A DNA stretch of 64,000 bases from the NCBI RefSeq assembly GCF_000381885.1, contig NZ_KB907215.1, forward strand, positions 240,454 through 304,453. Direction: 5' to 3'. The notes beneath the pieces were generated by a model that ran no database searches, was not told the origin of the DNA, and saw nothing but the letters and a program-made list of their open reading frames with translations. Shown here in pieces: positions 16,501 to 24,768 of this stretch. Made by a program: the position numbers and the translations under genes. The stretch is from Actinomadura atramentaria DSM 43919 (GTDB lineage Bacteria; Actinomycetota; Actinomycetes; Streptosporangiales; Streptosporangiaceae). Each line of letters starts with the position of its first letter. Position 1 is the first letter of the stretch.

Positions 16501-17484
16501 ATGAGCAACGAAGCGGAAATCCTGCCGAACCTCCAGCGCGAGGAGAACTTCGAGATCGTCATGCGCGGCTACAACCGCCGCCATGTCGACGAGTACATCG
16601 CCCGTTGCCAGAGCAAGCTCCGCGAGCAGGAGGTCCGGCTGGCGCGGGCGCTCAGCGAGAACGAGGCCATCCGCCGCGAGATGGCCGAGGTCCGCGAGGC
16701 CCGCAAGCCGACCGGCGACGACCTCAGCGACCGCCTCAAGCAGATCATCAACCTCGCCGAGGACGAGGCCCAGGACAAGGTCGCGCAGGCCAAGGCGCGC
16801 GGCGAGCAGATCCGCGACGAGGCCGAGCGCGAGTCGCAGCGCATCGTCGACGAGGCCCGCTCGCACGCCGAGCGCGACCTCGGGCAGGCCCGGGAGAAGG
16901 CCGAACAGGTCCTCGCGTCGGCGAAGAAGGAGGCCGACAGCGTCCTGACGTCGGCCAAGCAGGAGGCCGAGCAGACCGTCACCACGGCGCGTCTGGAGGC
17001 CGAGCGCACCCTGACGTCGGCGGAGCGGCGCGCCAGCGTCATCAACGAGGGCGCGACGCAGCGGCTGACGCAGCTCACCCGCAACCACACGCAGGCGCTC
17101 CAGCGCCTCACCGAGATCAGCGAGACCCTGCACCGGCTGCTGACGGCCGAGAACGAGGCGGGGCCGCTGGAGAAGATGGTCGAGGACGCGGTCAAGCAGC
17201 CGATCCCGCGCAAGGCCCCGGCGCAGCCGGCGAACCCGGCGCCCGCGCCGGCCGCCGCCGCGCCGAAGGCCGCCGCGGCCCGGCACGCCGCGCCCGCCCC
17301 GGCCGGCGCGGCCGGCGCGCCGCCGCAGGCGATGGGCCGGCCCGACCCGGACGCGACGGTCGCGGACGCGCCCGCCCCGGCCGCCGCGCCCAAGCCCGCG
17401 GCCGCCGCCGCAGCCGCCCGGCCCGACGCGGACGCCGAGAGCGTCCAGCACCGGCCCGCCGAACGGCCCGCGGAAAGCGCCTGA
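16501..17484 (+). CDS. DivIVA-like coiled-coil cytoskeletal protein (FilP/Scy type)
   Basis: A 327-aa protein. The N-terminal 50 residues hold the DivIVA-type lipid-binding motif (FEIVMRGYNRRHVDEYIARC). Residues about 45-215 are a continuous coiled coil of AEQVLASAKKEADSVLTSAK-type repeats, and the last 100 residues are Ala/Pro-rich and disordered. Proteins of this build organise polar growth and intermediate-filament-like structures in filamentous actinomycetes. The start ATG at 16501 has AAGG 5 nt upstream. It is divergent from the carbonic anhydrase gene and is followed by def 63 nt later, possibly in one transcript. Confidence 0.82.
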   Translation: MSNEAEILPNLQREENFEIVMRGYNRRHVDEYIARCQSKLREQEVRLARALSENEAIRREMAEVREARKPTGDDLSDRLKQIINLAEDEAQDKVAQAKARGEQIRDEAERESQRIVDEARSHAERDLGQAREKAEQVLASAKKEADSVLTSAKQEAEQTVTTARLEAERTLTSAERRASVINEGATQRLTQLTRNHTQALQRLTEISETLHRLLTAENEAGPLEKMVEDAVKQPIPRKAPAQPANPAPAPAAAAPKAAAARHAAPAPAGAAGAPPQAMGRPDPDATVADAPAPAAAPKPAAAAAAARPDADAESVQHRPAERPAESA

Positions 17485-17547
17485 CGCCTGGGGACGCGGT
17501 CCGGCGCGCCTCGCCGGACCGCGTCCCGCGACCGAAGGAGAGACCGC

Positions 17548-18081
17548 ATGGCGTCCCGGCGACGGGGCGGGGGCGACGGGACCGTCCGCCCGATCCGCCT
17601 CCTCGGCGACCCGGTGCTGCGCTCCGCGTGCGACCCGGTCCGCGCGTTCGACGCCGCGCTCGGCCGCCTCGTCGACGACATGTTCGCGTCGATGTACGAG
17701 GCGGACGGCGCGGGGCTCGCCGCGAACCAGATCGGCGTCGGGCTCCGCGTGTTCGTCTACGACTGCTCGGACGCGCGGGGCCGCCGCCGCGTCGGGCACG
17801 TCGTCAACCCCGTCCTCGTCGAGGCGGACGGCGAGACCCTGACCGACGCCGAGGGCTGCCTGTCCGTCCCCGGCCTGCGCTTCCCCACCCCGCGCTTCGC
17901 GCGCGCCGTCGTCACGGGCGCCGACCGCACCGGCGCGCCGCTGCGCGTCGAGGGCACGGGCTACTTCGCGCGCTGCCTCCAACACGAATGCGGGCACCTG
18001 GACGGCTCCGTCTACATCGACACCCTCTCCGGCGATTCCCGCCGAGAGGCGATGCGCGCCATCCGCATGACCCGCGGCTGA
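17548..18081 (+). CDS. def: Peptide deformylase
   Basis: A 177-aa metalloenzyme that removes the formyl group from nascent N-terminal fMet. All three motifs are present: GAGLAANQIGV (motif I), EGCLSVPGL with the metal-binding Cys (motif II), and QHECGHLDGSVYID with the HExxH metal site (motif III). Motif III is HECGH rather than the commoner HE(F/Y/L)DH, a variant that also occurs in other actinomycete paralogues as I recall. AAGGAG lies 7 nt before the ATG. Length is normal for the family. Confidence 0.95.
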   Translation: MASRRRGGGDGTVRPIRLLGDPVLRSACDPVRAFDAALGRLVDDMFASMYEADGAGLAANQIGVGLRVFVYDCSDARGRRRVGHVVNPVLVEADGETLTDAEGCLSVPGLRFPTPRFARAVVTGADRTGAPLRVEGTGYFARCLQHECGHLDGSVYIDTLSGDSRREAMRAIRMTRG

Positions 18082-18160
18082 ACCCCGCCCGGTCCCGGAC
18101 TCCTGAGCCCAACCCATCCCGCACCGCGCGACCGACTCGACAGGACTCCCGGCCGTCTCA

Positions 18161-18560
18161 CCGAACTCATGTGAGCAGCGGTACCCACGGCCGACTGCGC
18201 GCGACGCGGCATACTCGCCCAGCCCACGAGCGCGACAGGACACACGACTGACGCGACGCGGCGCGCGACTGACTCATTCAGCTCACAAGCGCAGCGGACA
18301 CGGCTGAATCGGCACGACCCACGAGCGTCTCACCCAGCTCACGGGCGCAGCAGGACACACGATCGACGCCACGCGACCCGCAGCTCACCCATTCAGCTCA
18401 CAAGCGCAGCGGCACACGCGGCTGAACTCCCGCGACGCGCGGCTGTCTCACCCAGCTCACAGGCGCTGCAGGGCACGCGGCTGACGCCGCACCACGCGCG
18501 GCTGACTGATCCAACTCATGGGCGCAACAGGACGAGCGGCTGACGCCGCACGACGCGCAG
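18161..18560. repeat. 58-bp minisatellite, about seven degenerate copies
   Basis: Downstream of def the sequence repeats a unit of roughly 55-60 bp anchored on CAGCTCACAAGCGCAGC, followed by a GCGGCTGA-CGC core. Anchors occur about every 58 bp across 400 bp, with divergence between copies. No reading frame is conserved. It lies between two convergent genes. Confidence 0.8.
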
Positions 18561-18616
18561 GGGACCAGCCTGGTCGCCGGAGCCGATGACCGGCGGCGCT
18601 CCGCCAGAACCGGGGC

Positions 18617-19042
18617 TCAGCTCCAGCGCGCGGACCGCTGACGCTTGACGTCCGAGCGGCGCTTCTTGTTCTCCAGCCGCCGCTCGTTGATCCCGCGCGG
18701 GATCTTCTTCGGGACGCGCTTCTTCGGCGGCGGCGCGATGGCGTCCCCGAGAATGGCAGCGAGCCGGGCCCGAGCGGCGTCCCGGTTCCGCTGCTGAGAC
18801 CGGTACTCCTCCGCGCGGATGGTGAGCACCCCGCGCACGAGCCGCCCCGCCAACCGCTGCAACGCTCGATCGCGCAACGGCTCGGGCAGCGACGGCGAGT
18901 TGGCGACATCGAACGACAACTCGGCGGCCGTGGCACTGGTGTTGACATGCTGCCCGCCAGGCCCGGACGACCGCGAGAACCGCCAACTCAGCTCGGCCTC
19001 GGGAATCAAGACCGAGTCACGGACACGAACGTGGTCAGGCAT
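18617..19042 (-). CDS. arfB: Alternative ribosome-rescue factor / peptidyl-tRNA hydrolase
   Basis: A 141-aa protein of the ArfB (YaeJ) family, which enters stalled ribosomes and hydrolyses peptidyl-tRNA without needing a stop codon. The catalytic GGQ loop is SRSSGPGGQHVNTSATAAEL near residue 30. The basic tail that occupies the mRNA channel is present (KKRVPKKIPRGINERRLENK, KKRRSDVKRQRS). ATG at 19042 gives MPDHVRVRDSVLIPEAELSW, a standard start. Length is typical. Confidence 0.94.
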   Translation of the reverse strand: MPDHVRVRDSVLIPEAELSWRFSRSSGPGGQHVNTSATAAELSFDVANSPSLPEPLRDRALQRLAGRLVRGVLTIRAEEYRSQQRNRDAARARLAAILGDAIAPPPKKRVPKKIPRGINERRLENKKRRSDVKRQRSARWS

Positions 19043-19049
19043 ACCGCCA

Positions 19050-19529
19050 TTATCCCCACGAGCCCCCAGCCGAGTCTCCCGGTTTTCCGCCGGCCTCCGA
19101 AGGCAACCAGCCCCCGTCGTCCTCACCGATTGAAGCCCCCAGCAAGCACAGGGAGCCGAACACCAACGTGACGATCGTCGCCACTCCGCAGGCGATGGTC
19201 ACCAACGCGACCCCCAGAGCCCCTGGACTCGGGACACGCGTCACCAGCCGCGCGAAACCGCAGATCCCGGCGACACCCGCAGTGCATGAGGGGAGGAAGT
19301 AGATGAAAACCCAGTCGGCGTGGGTGTCGATCGCCGCGATGTGCGGACCAAGGAAGAAAAGTACCGGGCTGGCGACCATGGGGAACAGCACGCCCACAAG
19401 TAACAGCCGAACAGTCCACTCATCGCTTCTCCCTTCTGGTTTGTTCACATGCACTCCCCGGCCGGCTCGTCGCTCGCGTCGGGACGCCCCGGACGCCACG
19501 ACGTCATCGTGACCGTCCGCTTCCATCAT
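19050..19529 (-). CDS. Small membrane protein, end of the T7SS-type cassette
   Basis: A 159-aa protein with three hydrophobic segments: VRLLLVGVLFPMVASPVLFF, FIYFLPSCTAGVAGICGFA, and GALGVALVTIACGVATIVTL. It has no recognised family. The N-terminal 35 residues are polar, and a start at 19529 is supported by GAGGCGAGG just upstream; internal starts near residue 27 are possible. It follows the lipoprotein gene by 19 nt on the same strand, so it is probably the last gene of the operon. Confidence 0.65.
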   Translation of the reverse strand: MMEADGHDDVVASGASRRERRAGRGVHVNKPEGRSDEWTVRLLLVGVLFPMVASPVLFFLGPHIAAIDTHADWVFIYFLPSCTAGVAGICGFARLVTRVPSPGALGVALVTIACGVATIVTLVFGSLCLLGASIGEDDGGWLPSEAGGKPGDSAGGSWG

Positions 19530-19548
19530 GACCTCGCCTCTTCAATTC

Positions 19549-20133
19549 TCAGTCGGCACCCGGCTGCTCCCGCGTACCGCGACTTGACCGACCGCCCCTC
19601 TTGGCGCGCGAATCGCGCGGATCGAGCAGACAAGGCGATCCAACACTGAAAGCGATGGCTCCCTGTTCATACAGGGCGTCGATGGTGAAACCGTAACCAC
19701 TCGACGGGTCCATTCCAGACAGCTCGTTGATTTCGGGCTTGCTCCCACTGGGGCCAAATTTCGAGATCGCCCAGCCGGAACTCTCGGCGAACACCTTCAG
19801 CCGCCTGAGCGCCGGCAATATATCAGTCCGAGGCACCCCTTCGATTCGCGAAAATATTACGAGCTGATAAGGGCTGTAGTCCCCGTTGGAAAAATACTCA
19901 ACGTCGGAATCATTCCCACAGGAATCGGGGCTTCCACTGCGCCCGGTATGCTGTTGCGGCAGCGCGAGGCCGCGAATTACTTCGTCAAAGAATTGGTTGA
20001 GCTTCGCCGCCGCAACCCTGTCATCAACTACTGGCAAATCTTTCATCTCGACTCCCACAATGTGACAACCAGCACAGGGGGTGACCAGCAGCACGACCAG
20101 GTAGATCGCGAGCCCCAGCCTTCTACCACTCAT
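19549..20133 (-). CDS. Lipoprotein of unknown function in the T7SS-type cassette
   Basis: A 194-aa protein with an Arg-rich start and hydrophobic run ending in the lipobox PCAGC near residue 22, so it should be lipid-anchored outside the cell. The body has no recognised domain; it contains a possible disulfide pair (SPDSCGND and GSPCLLDP). GLAIYLVVLLVTPCAGC is the signal peptide. The ATG at 20133 overlaps the TGA of the hydrolase gene (ATGA), indicating translational coupling. GC content is visibly lower here than in neighbouring regions. Confidence 0.7.
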   Translation of the reverse strand: MSGRRLGLAIYLVVLLVTPCAGCHIVGVEMKDLPVVDDRVAAAKLNQFFDEVIRGLALPQQHTGRSGSPDSCGNDSDVEYFSNGDYSPYQLVIFSRIEGVPRTDILPALRRLKVFAESSGWAISKFGPSGSKPEINELSGMDPSSGYGFTIDALYEQGAIAFSVGSPCLLDPRDSRAKRGGRSSRGTREQPGAD

Positions 20134-21743
20134 CCCGGGGGCCTTCCCCATTCGAGCGAAACATTCCCATAGTCGCCCACGATGATTCTCGCCTGGTTCT
20201 TGAGCGTCTCACTACCTCGATTCCAATAACCGCTGTGTCCCTCGGTGTCGGTCACGGTCGAGTTACCACCGAATTCTCTGTCCCCCGGAATCACCCCGCC
20301 TGGACCGCCGTGGACCATCCGACCCGCCCAGCCGGTGACATCGCCCCCATCCATCTGGCTCCAGAAATGCCGACCGTCGATGTGGAGGTCCTTGACATGC
20401 CCCACTCTCATACCGGGACTTCCAGCGGTGACCATGTCATCAATCGCCAGGCCATTGCCCTGGCGCCCAGCCTCTGCGGCCACGACACTGCCGTAACTGT
20501 GCGCTACCACCGTGACGTGACCTTTCGGCAACCCGGCGTCGGCGTGCGACTGGCGGAGACCGTCAATGAACCCGTCGAGCTTGGGCGCTCCATGCACCGC
20601 ATAACCAGAACCGACGGCGGCAGGGAAAACCGAATCAGGCGCATCGTAACCAAGCCAGGCAATGGTCGACGTCTGACCGGGTGCGAGCTTATTGCACGCC
20701 TCCCAAAGACGATCGGCTCTTCGCATGATTCCAGGGAAGCGATCGAGATCGTCTTTCGTTCCCGGTACGTAAACCGCAGTATTTTTTGCTTTGTCGGGGT
20801 TACCAAAAGCAACAATGGCTCGGCCGTCGCCATCGTTGCGCAGTCCCAGCAGGTAAACTTCCCGAGAATCGCGCACGAGGCCACGATCCGACCCACCCAT
20901 GCCATAAAAATCCAACCGCTCCTGCAACGCAAAGAGCCGTCTCTCGGCCGGGGTCCGCGGTCCTCCATGAGCTTCAATGGAAGAAAGGCGATGCTGCAGG
21001 TCGATCCGGTTGGCTTCGTCTCGGTCTTCAGTCGGTATCCCGTCAAGCCAGCCTATCGAGTTCGGGTAAGCGCCCATCAACAGATGGCGCTGTTCCTCCG
21101 GAAGATTTTTCCACCAATCAGCGACCTCTTTCGGAGTCCTGACATTCTTAGGCGGAATCTCATCCGATTCGAACCCGGCCAGATCGGTTGCCATGCGTGC
21201 GTCGTCACGAAGGCCCGCGAGCGGACGCCCTGAGTCGAGAATATCAGGCGTCAGCCTGCCGAGGGCCGCCACGATCTCCCGGTCCGCCTTCCGCGCATCC
21301 TCCAAAGCATCGACAAACTCCCGCTGGATTCCACTGGCCACCTGCTTGAACTGACCCCAATTACCGTAGGCGGGAGGAAGTACGTCAGGAAAATCTATTG
21401 AACCGTCACTGCCGACCTTCAGGTAGCGCATCTGGGCGTTGTTGATGGCGTTCAGAAGCTTTGTCTGCGCCGCCTGGAACTTTTTCTGGGCGCTGTTCAG
21501 CACGCTGGCGATCGACGCGGCTTCGGCTGAGGCGACTCGGATGCGTTCCTGGACGGGGACGAGCGTGCGGAGGGCGGCTTCGGCGTCCTTGCCGGTCCAC
21601 TTCGAGCGGCGCACGCCTTGGAGGAACTTGTCGCGGTAGACGTCTTCGGCCTGTTCGAGCTGCTCTACCGACTTTCGCCACGAGCGCCAGGCCGCGTCGA
21701 GGCCGTCTAGCTTCGCGTCGCGTAACTGGGTGAAGGAAACCAC
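20130..21743 (-). CDS. DUF1023 alpha/beta hydrolase with helical N-terminus (T7SS-type substrate)
   Basis: A 537-aa protein. Its first ~200 residues are helical and WXG100-like (LDGLDAAWRSWRKSVEQLEQ, then a coiled-coil run). The C-terminal half is a DUF1023 alpha/beta hydrolase with nucleophile elbow VTVVAHSYGSVVAAEAG and a late His in VKDLHIDGRHFWSQMD or GHSGYWNR. Hydrolases of this build are often encoded with ESX genes and are likely secreted effectors. The GTG at 21743 overlaps the preceding stop by one base (TAGTG). No signal peptide is present, consistent with type VII export. The reaction is unknown; esterase or lipase activity is the usual guess. Confidence 0.82.
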   Translation of the reverse strand: MVSFTQLRDAKLDGLDAAWRSWRKSVEQLEQAEDVYRDKFLQGVRRSKWTGKDAEAALRTLVPVQERIRVASAEAASIASVLNSAQKKFQAAQTKLLNAINNAQMRYLKVGSDGSIDFPDVLPPAYGNWGQFKQVASGIQREFVDALEDARKADREIVAALGRLTPDILDSGRPLAGLRDDARMATDLAGFESDEIPPKNVRTPKEVADWWKNLPEEQRHLLMGAYPNSIGWLDGIPTEDRDEANRIDLQHRLSSIEAHGGPRTPAERRLFALQERLDFYGMGGSDRGLVRDSREVYLLGLRNDGDGRAIVAFGNPDKAKNTAVYVPGTKDDLDRFPGIMRRADRLWEACNKLAPGQTSTIAWLGYDAPDSVFPAAVGSGYAVHGAPKLDGFIDGLRQSHADAGLPKGHVTVVAHSYGSVVAAEAGRQGNGLAIDDMVTAGSPGMRVGHVKDLHIDGRHFWSQMDGGDVTGWAGRMVHGGPGGVIPGDREFGGNSTVTDTEGHSGYWNRGSETLKNQARIIVGDYGNVSLEWGRPPG

Positions 21744-22207
21744 TAGTGAGCGTGTCCTGTTCGGATCGCGGTGATCTGCTGCTTCATCTCGGCTTCCGCC
21801 GACTGGCGGTTGTCGGCGCACTTGCGGACCGCGTCGCCGAGGAACTCGACCTCGTCGGACATTCGCTGCAGCGCCGTCAACCAGGCGTGGGCGACGTTCT
21901 CCATCTCGGCGGCCGTCGCCCAGCCGCTCAGCATCCCGGCCGCCTTTTCCGTTTCGGCCGGGAAGGCTTTGGATGCCTGGCGCGCGTGTTCCGCCGAATC
22001 ATCGGCCGACGCGCCTGCGGCCCGTAGCGCGGACGGGTCCATCGCGGACATTCCGCCTCCGCCGGCGGGCGGCTGGCCCGGCGTTGCGGGTGGAGTCGTC
22101 TGCGGCTTCGGCGTCTGCATCCACGGTGGCAGCGACTTCTCTACATCCGGGGGAAGCGGCTTCTGCGGCTGCGGATTGAGCAGTTGGTTGATCGTGTTCT
22201 CGGTCAT
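21743..22207 (-). CDS. Pro-rich WXG100-like helical protein
   Basis: A 154-aa protein. The first 55 residues are proline-rich (QPQKPLPPDVEKSLPPWMQT), followed by a helical hairpin-like domain: SALRAAGASADDSAEHARQA, GMLSGWATAAEMENVAHAWL, then DEVEFLGDAVRKCADN. The helix-GW-helix pattern resembles the ESAT-6/WXG100 superfamily, although the turn is SGW rather than WxG. It sits 13 nt after the mycosin stop and is coupled to the hydrolase gene downstream. Probably a chaperone-like partner or a secreted protein of the same cassette. Confidence 0.65.
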   Translation of the reverse strand: MTENTINQLLNPQPQKPLPPDVEKSLPPWMQTPKPQTTPPATPGQPPAGGGGMSAMDPSALRAAGASADDSAEHARQASKAFPAETEKAAGMLSGWATAAEMENVAHAWLTALQRMSDEVEFLGDAVRKCADNRQSAEAEMKQQITAIRTGHAH

Positions 22208-22220
22208 TCGCGGTGCTCCC

Positions 22221-23414
22221 TCAACCGATCCCGGTTCGCCGTCGAGACCGGCCGATCAGGATCGCTCCCCCGCCGACGACTGCGAGCAGCACGACGGCAC
22301 CGCCGCCGATCAGCGCGAGCCTCTTCGGTGTGAACACCGCGCTCGACTCGCTCTCGGCCACGGGCCGCGCCGAGACGGTCGGTGCCGGGGCCTCCGCGCG
22401 ATGACGATCCCATTCCGCGTACACGGGGTTCGGGGCATCGGCCGCGACCTTGGCGGTGAGCGCCCGATAGGGCATCACCAGGCCGTAGCCGGTTTGCTCG
22501 TCCTTCCCTGCGGGGCCGACGTCCTTGGCGGTGGCGAGGACCCGCTGCACGACCTCCCGCGCCGACATCTGGGGGTACTTGGAACGGACGAGCGCCACGA
22601 TGGCGGAGACGAACGCCGTCGATGCGCTCGTTCCATTGACCCGAACGACCTTTCCGGTCCGGTCGAGAGTTCCAATTTGGACTCCGGGTGCGGCGAGATC
22701 GACTGATGGATGCCGTGTCGAGTCGGACCACGGCTTGATGTCGGCGCCCACGGCACCGACCGTCAGGACGCCAGGGCAGTCGCCCGGTTCCATAAAGTAT
22801 CGACCTGCGTAATTACCGGAACCGACCACCACGACGACATCGTGTTCCAGCGCCTTGTCGACGGCATCCTGAAGGTCCTTCGAGCAGCGGCCCTCGCCGT
22901 GGTTCCCGTGCCACGCAGCGGAAATATTGATGACGCTCGCTCCGTGGTCGACCGCCCAGTTCATACCCGCGATGTAGCCCGAGATGTCGCGGACGGCGAC
23001 GGGAAGGATCCGGGCGTCCGGCGCGAGCCCGATCATGCCGGTGCGAGCACCGTTCGCGGCGATCAACGCTGCGATCCCCGTCCCATGACCGAAGCCGCCT
23101 TTATCGAACATGTCTTTCTGGGTGTCGGTGTCGGTCCGCCCATCGGTTCCGTTTCCCTCTGTGTCCCAACCGGGGAGGAGCCGACCGTCGAACTCGGGGA
23201 GTTGCCCGTCCACGCCTGTGTCGATCACGCCCACCGTGACACCGGCTCCCTTGGACACCGGCCAGACCTTCTGCTGGACGCTCCAGGTCGTGAACCACCA
23301 TTCCTCCTGGCGCGGAGCGGCTGCGGCCGCTGACGCGACGGCAGGACCGAGCAGCGGAAGCGCAGTAAGACACACCGCGACGAACGACCGCAGTGCTCGC
23401 GAGAGGCGGATCAT
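22221..23414 (-). CDS. mycP: Type VII secretion-associated subtilisin (mycosin)
   Basis: A 397-aa membrane-anchored serine protease of the S8 family. A signal peptide (FVAVCLTALPLLGPAVASA) is followed by the catalytic triad: Asp in VGVIDTGVD, His in GFGHGTGIAALIA, and Ser in VNGTSASTAFVSAIVAL. The oxyanion segment VVVVVGSGNYAGR is present. A C-terminal transmembrane helix (LIGGGAVVLLAVVGGGAILI) and a short basic tail complete the mycosin architecture. Mycosins are essential parts of ESX systems and cleave secreted substrates. Its ATG overlaps the stop of the upstream PPE-like gene by 4 nt. No EccB, C, D or E gene is in the window. Confidence 0.92.
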   Translation of the reverse strand: MIRLSRALRSFVAVCLTALPLLGPAVASAAAAAPRQEEWWFTTWSVQQKVWPVSKGAGVTVGVIDTGVDGQLPEFDGRLLPGWDTEGNGTDGRTDTDTQKDMFDKGGFGHGTGIAALIAANGARTGMIGLAPDARILPVAVRDISGYIAGMNWAVDHGASVINISAAWHGNHGEGRCSKDLQDAVDKALEHDVVVVVGSGNYAGRYFMEPGDCPGVLTVGAVGADIKPWSDSTRHPSVDLAAPGVQIGTLDRTGKVVRVNGTSASTAFVSAIVALVRSKYPQMSAREVVQRVLATAKDVGPAGKDEQTGYGLVMPYRALTAKVAADAPNPVYAEWDRHRAEAPAPTVSARPVAESESSAVFTPKRLALIGGGAVVLLAVVGGGAILIGRSRRRTGIG

Positions 23415-24766
23415 CCGTCACCTCGAAGTTCCGGTGGGGCATCCAACCGACCGGGCCGCTCGTCAGCCGCCTTTCCACAACCGCAGGAACACTTGGTCGA
23501 GGATTGCGAGAACTCCTCTTCCTGCTCTCCTCGTGGCGCGGACGGCGCACCGCCCACGTTCGGCTCCGGTACCGGCTCCATGCCCCAGACCTCGGTAGCG
23601 GAGTCCATGCGCCAACCGTCCTCGTCAGACTCGATGACGGCCGAGAGTTCGGCCCCGATCACCGGTGTGACCGCAGGTTCTCCCTCCCAGCTCTCCTTAT
23701 CCTCCGCGAGCCAGTAATCGCGGCGCCGTTCCTCTTGCGCTTCGCCCTTGCCACCTGCCCCCATACCGCCGGAACCCATCGGGCCTGTTCCGCGCAGCCC
23801 CGTAGACGCTTGCCGTCCCAACGTTGTCCGTGCGCCCGCCGAACCGGCGTTAGGCGGCATTCCAGCGCCTCCGTCAGGCGGGCCGAGACTGCCTGGAGCC
23901 CCACCGGGCGTCGGAGGCAAGCCTGAAGGACCACCGATCACGGCGGATCCCGGGCCGCCAAACGTTCCTGGAGCGCCTCCGGAACCGAACCCACCGGGTG
24001 GGCCGGAGAACGGCGAACCCATTCCAGTGCTACCGCCCACACCCGCAAGCTCGGTGTCGTGAGGAAACACACCGACGGGATGCTGGCCGGGAGGAGAGCT
24101 GCCGACGCCGCCCCCACCGTGCGGGCCGCTCAAGCTGCCTGGCGCACCTGAGGCGCCAGCCGGCTCCCGGCCGCCGTGACTGCCGCCCGAAATGCCCGGG
24201 GCCGCCTGGGTCGGCTGCCCGCTCGCCGCCGCCCGATCCATCGGGTGTGGCGGAGCGCCGGTTGGTTGGAGGTCGTCGACGATTCTCAGCCCCTTCTGGA
24301 CCATGACCGACTCGGGCAGTCGGGACCACGCCTCGGTGATGCGGCCGTTGAGGCGTTTCATGTACTCGCGGGCGTAATCGTCATCGCCGCCGGTCTTGAT
24401 CCAACCCGCGCCCGGTTTGTGCTTGACGTACCAGGGCAGGATCTCCGCCCCGTACCAGTCGAGGGTTCCGCCGACCTTGGCAGTCGCGGTGGACAGTTCG
24501 TCCGCCGTGGTGTGGAGCTTCTTGAGCGCCGCCTGGGTCGCGGTCGCGGCCTCGTCGTCCCAGACGTCGGTCAGCGTCCTGGCCGCGTGGGCGAGGACGT
24601 CGCGCAGCCGCGCGAGATGCTCGGACGCCGCCTTGTGGGCTTCTCCGGCCTTGGCGATGGCATCCGCGTCCGTCGCGTCGAGGAGGGCACGGATCTTGTC
24701 GACGTCGCCGTAGGCGTGCGGGTTCCCGCTCGGCGCCGTCCCCGTCCTGAGTTGGTACTGCGTCAT
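23411..24766 (-). CDS. PPE/WXG100-like protein with Gly/Pro-rich region and C-terminal Cys motif
   Basis: A 451-aa protein. Residues 1 to about 170 are helical (ATDADAIAKAGEAHKAASEH, VWDDEAATATQAALKKL, LDWYGAEILPWYVKHKPG), like PPE/WXG100 substrates. Residues about 175-340 are Gly/Pro/Ser-rich. The C-terminus holds RRRDYWLAEDKESWEGEP followed by AVTPVIGAEL, a motif I recall at the end of actinomycete PPE-like T7SS proteins. It ends in an acidic stretch and a TKCSCGCGKA cysteine cluster that could bind metal. It starts 2 nt after the small WXG100 gene and overlaps mycP by 4 nt. Probably a type VII substrate or adaptor. Confidence 0.75.
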   Translation of the reverse strand: MTQYQLRTGTAPSGNPHAYGDVDKIRALLDATDADAIAKAGEAHKAASEHLARLRDVLAHAARTLTDVWDDEAATATQAALKKLHTTADELSTATAKVGGTLDWYGAEILPWYVKHKPGAGWIKTGGDDDYAREYMKRLNGRITEAWSRLPESVMVQKGLRIVDDLQPTGAPPHPMDRAAASGQPTQAAPGISGGSHGGREPAGASGAPGSLSGPHGGGGVGSSPPGQHPVGVFPHDTELAGVGGSTGMGSPFSGPPGGFGSGGAPGTFGGPGSAVIGGPSGLPPTPGGAPGSLGPPDGGAGMPPNAGSAGARTTLGRQASTGLRGTGPMGSGGMGAGGKGEAQEERRRDYWLAEDKESWEGEPAVTPVIGAELSAVIESDEDGWRMDSATEVWGMEPVPEPNVGGAPSAPRGEQEEEFSQSSTKCSCGCGKAADERPGRLDAPPELRGDG

Positions 24767-24768
24767 CG

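Noticed and set aside
18161-18560. CRISPR array
   Set aside because: Repeats are directly adjacent and degenerate, with no unique spacers; no cas gene in the window.
19241-19423. 60-codon frame starting at MSGLFGCYLW with AAGGGAG upstream
   Set aside because: The ribosome-like site is attractive, but the overlapping frame gives three clear transmembrane helices and lies in operon register, so that frame was chosen.
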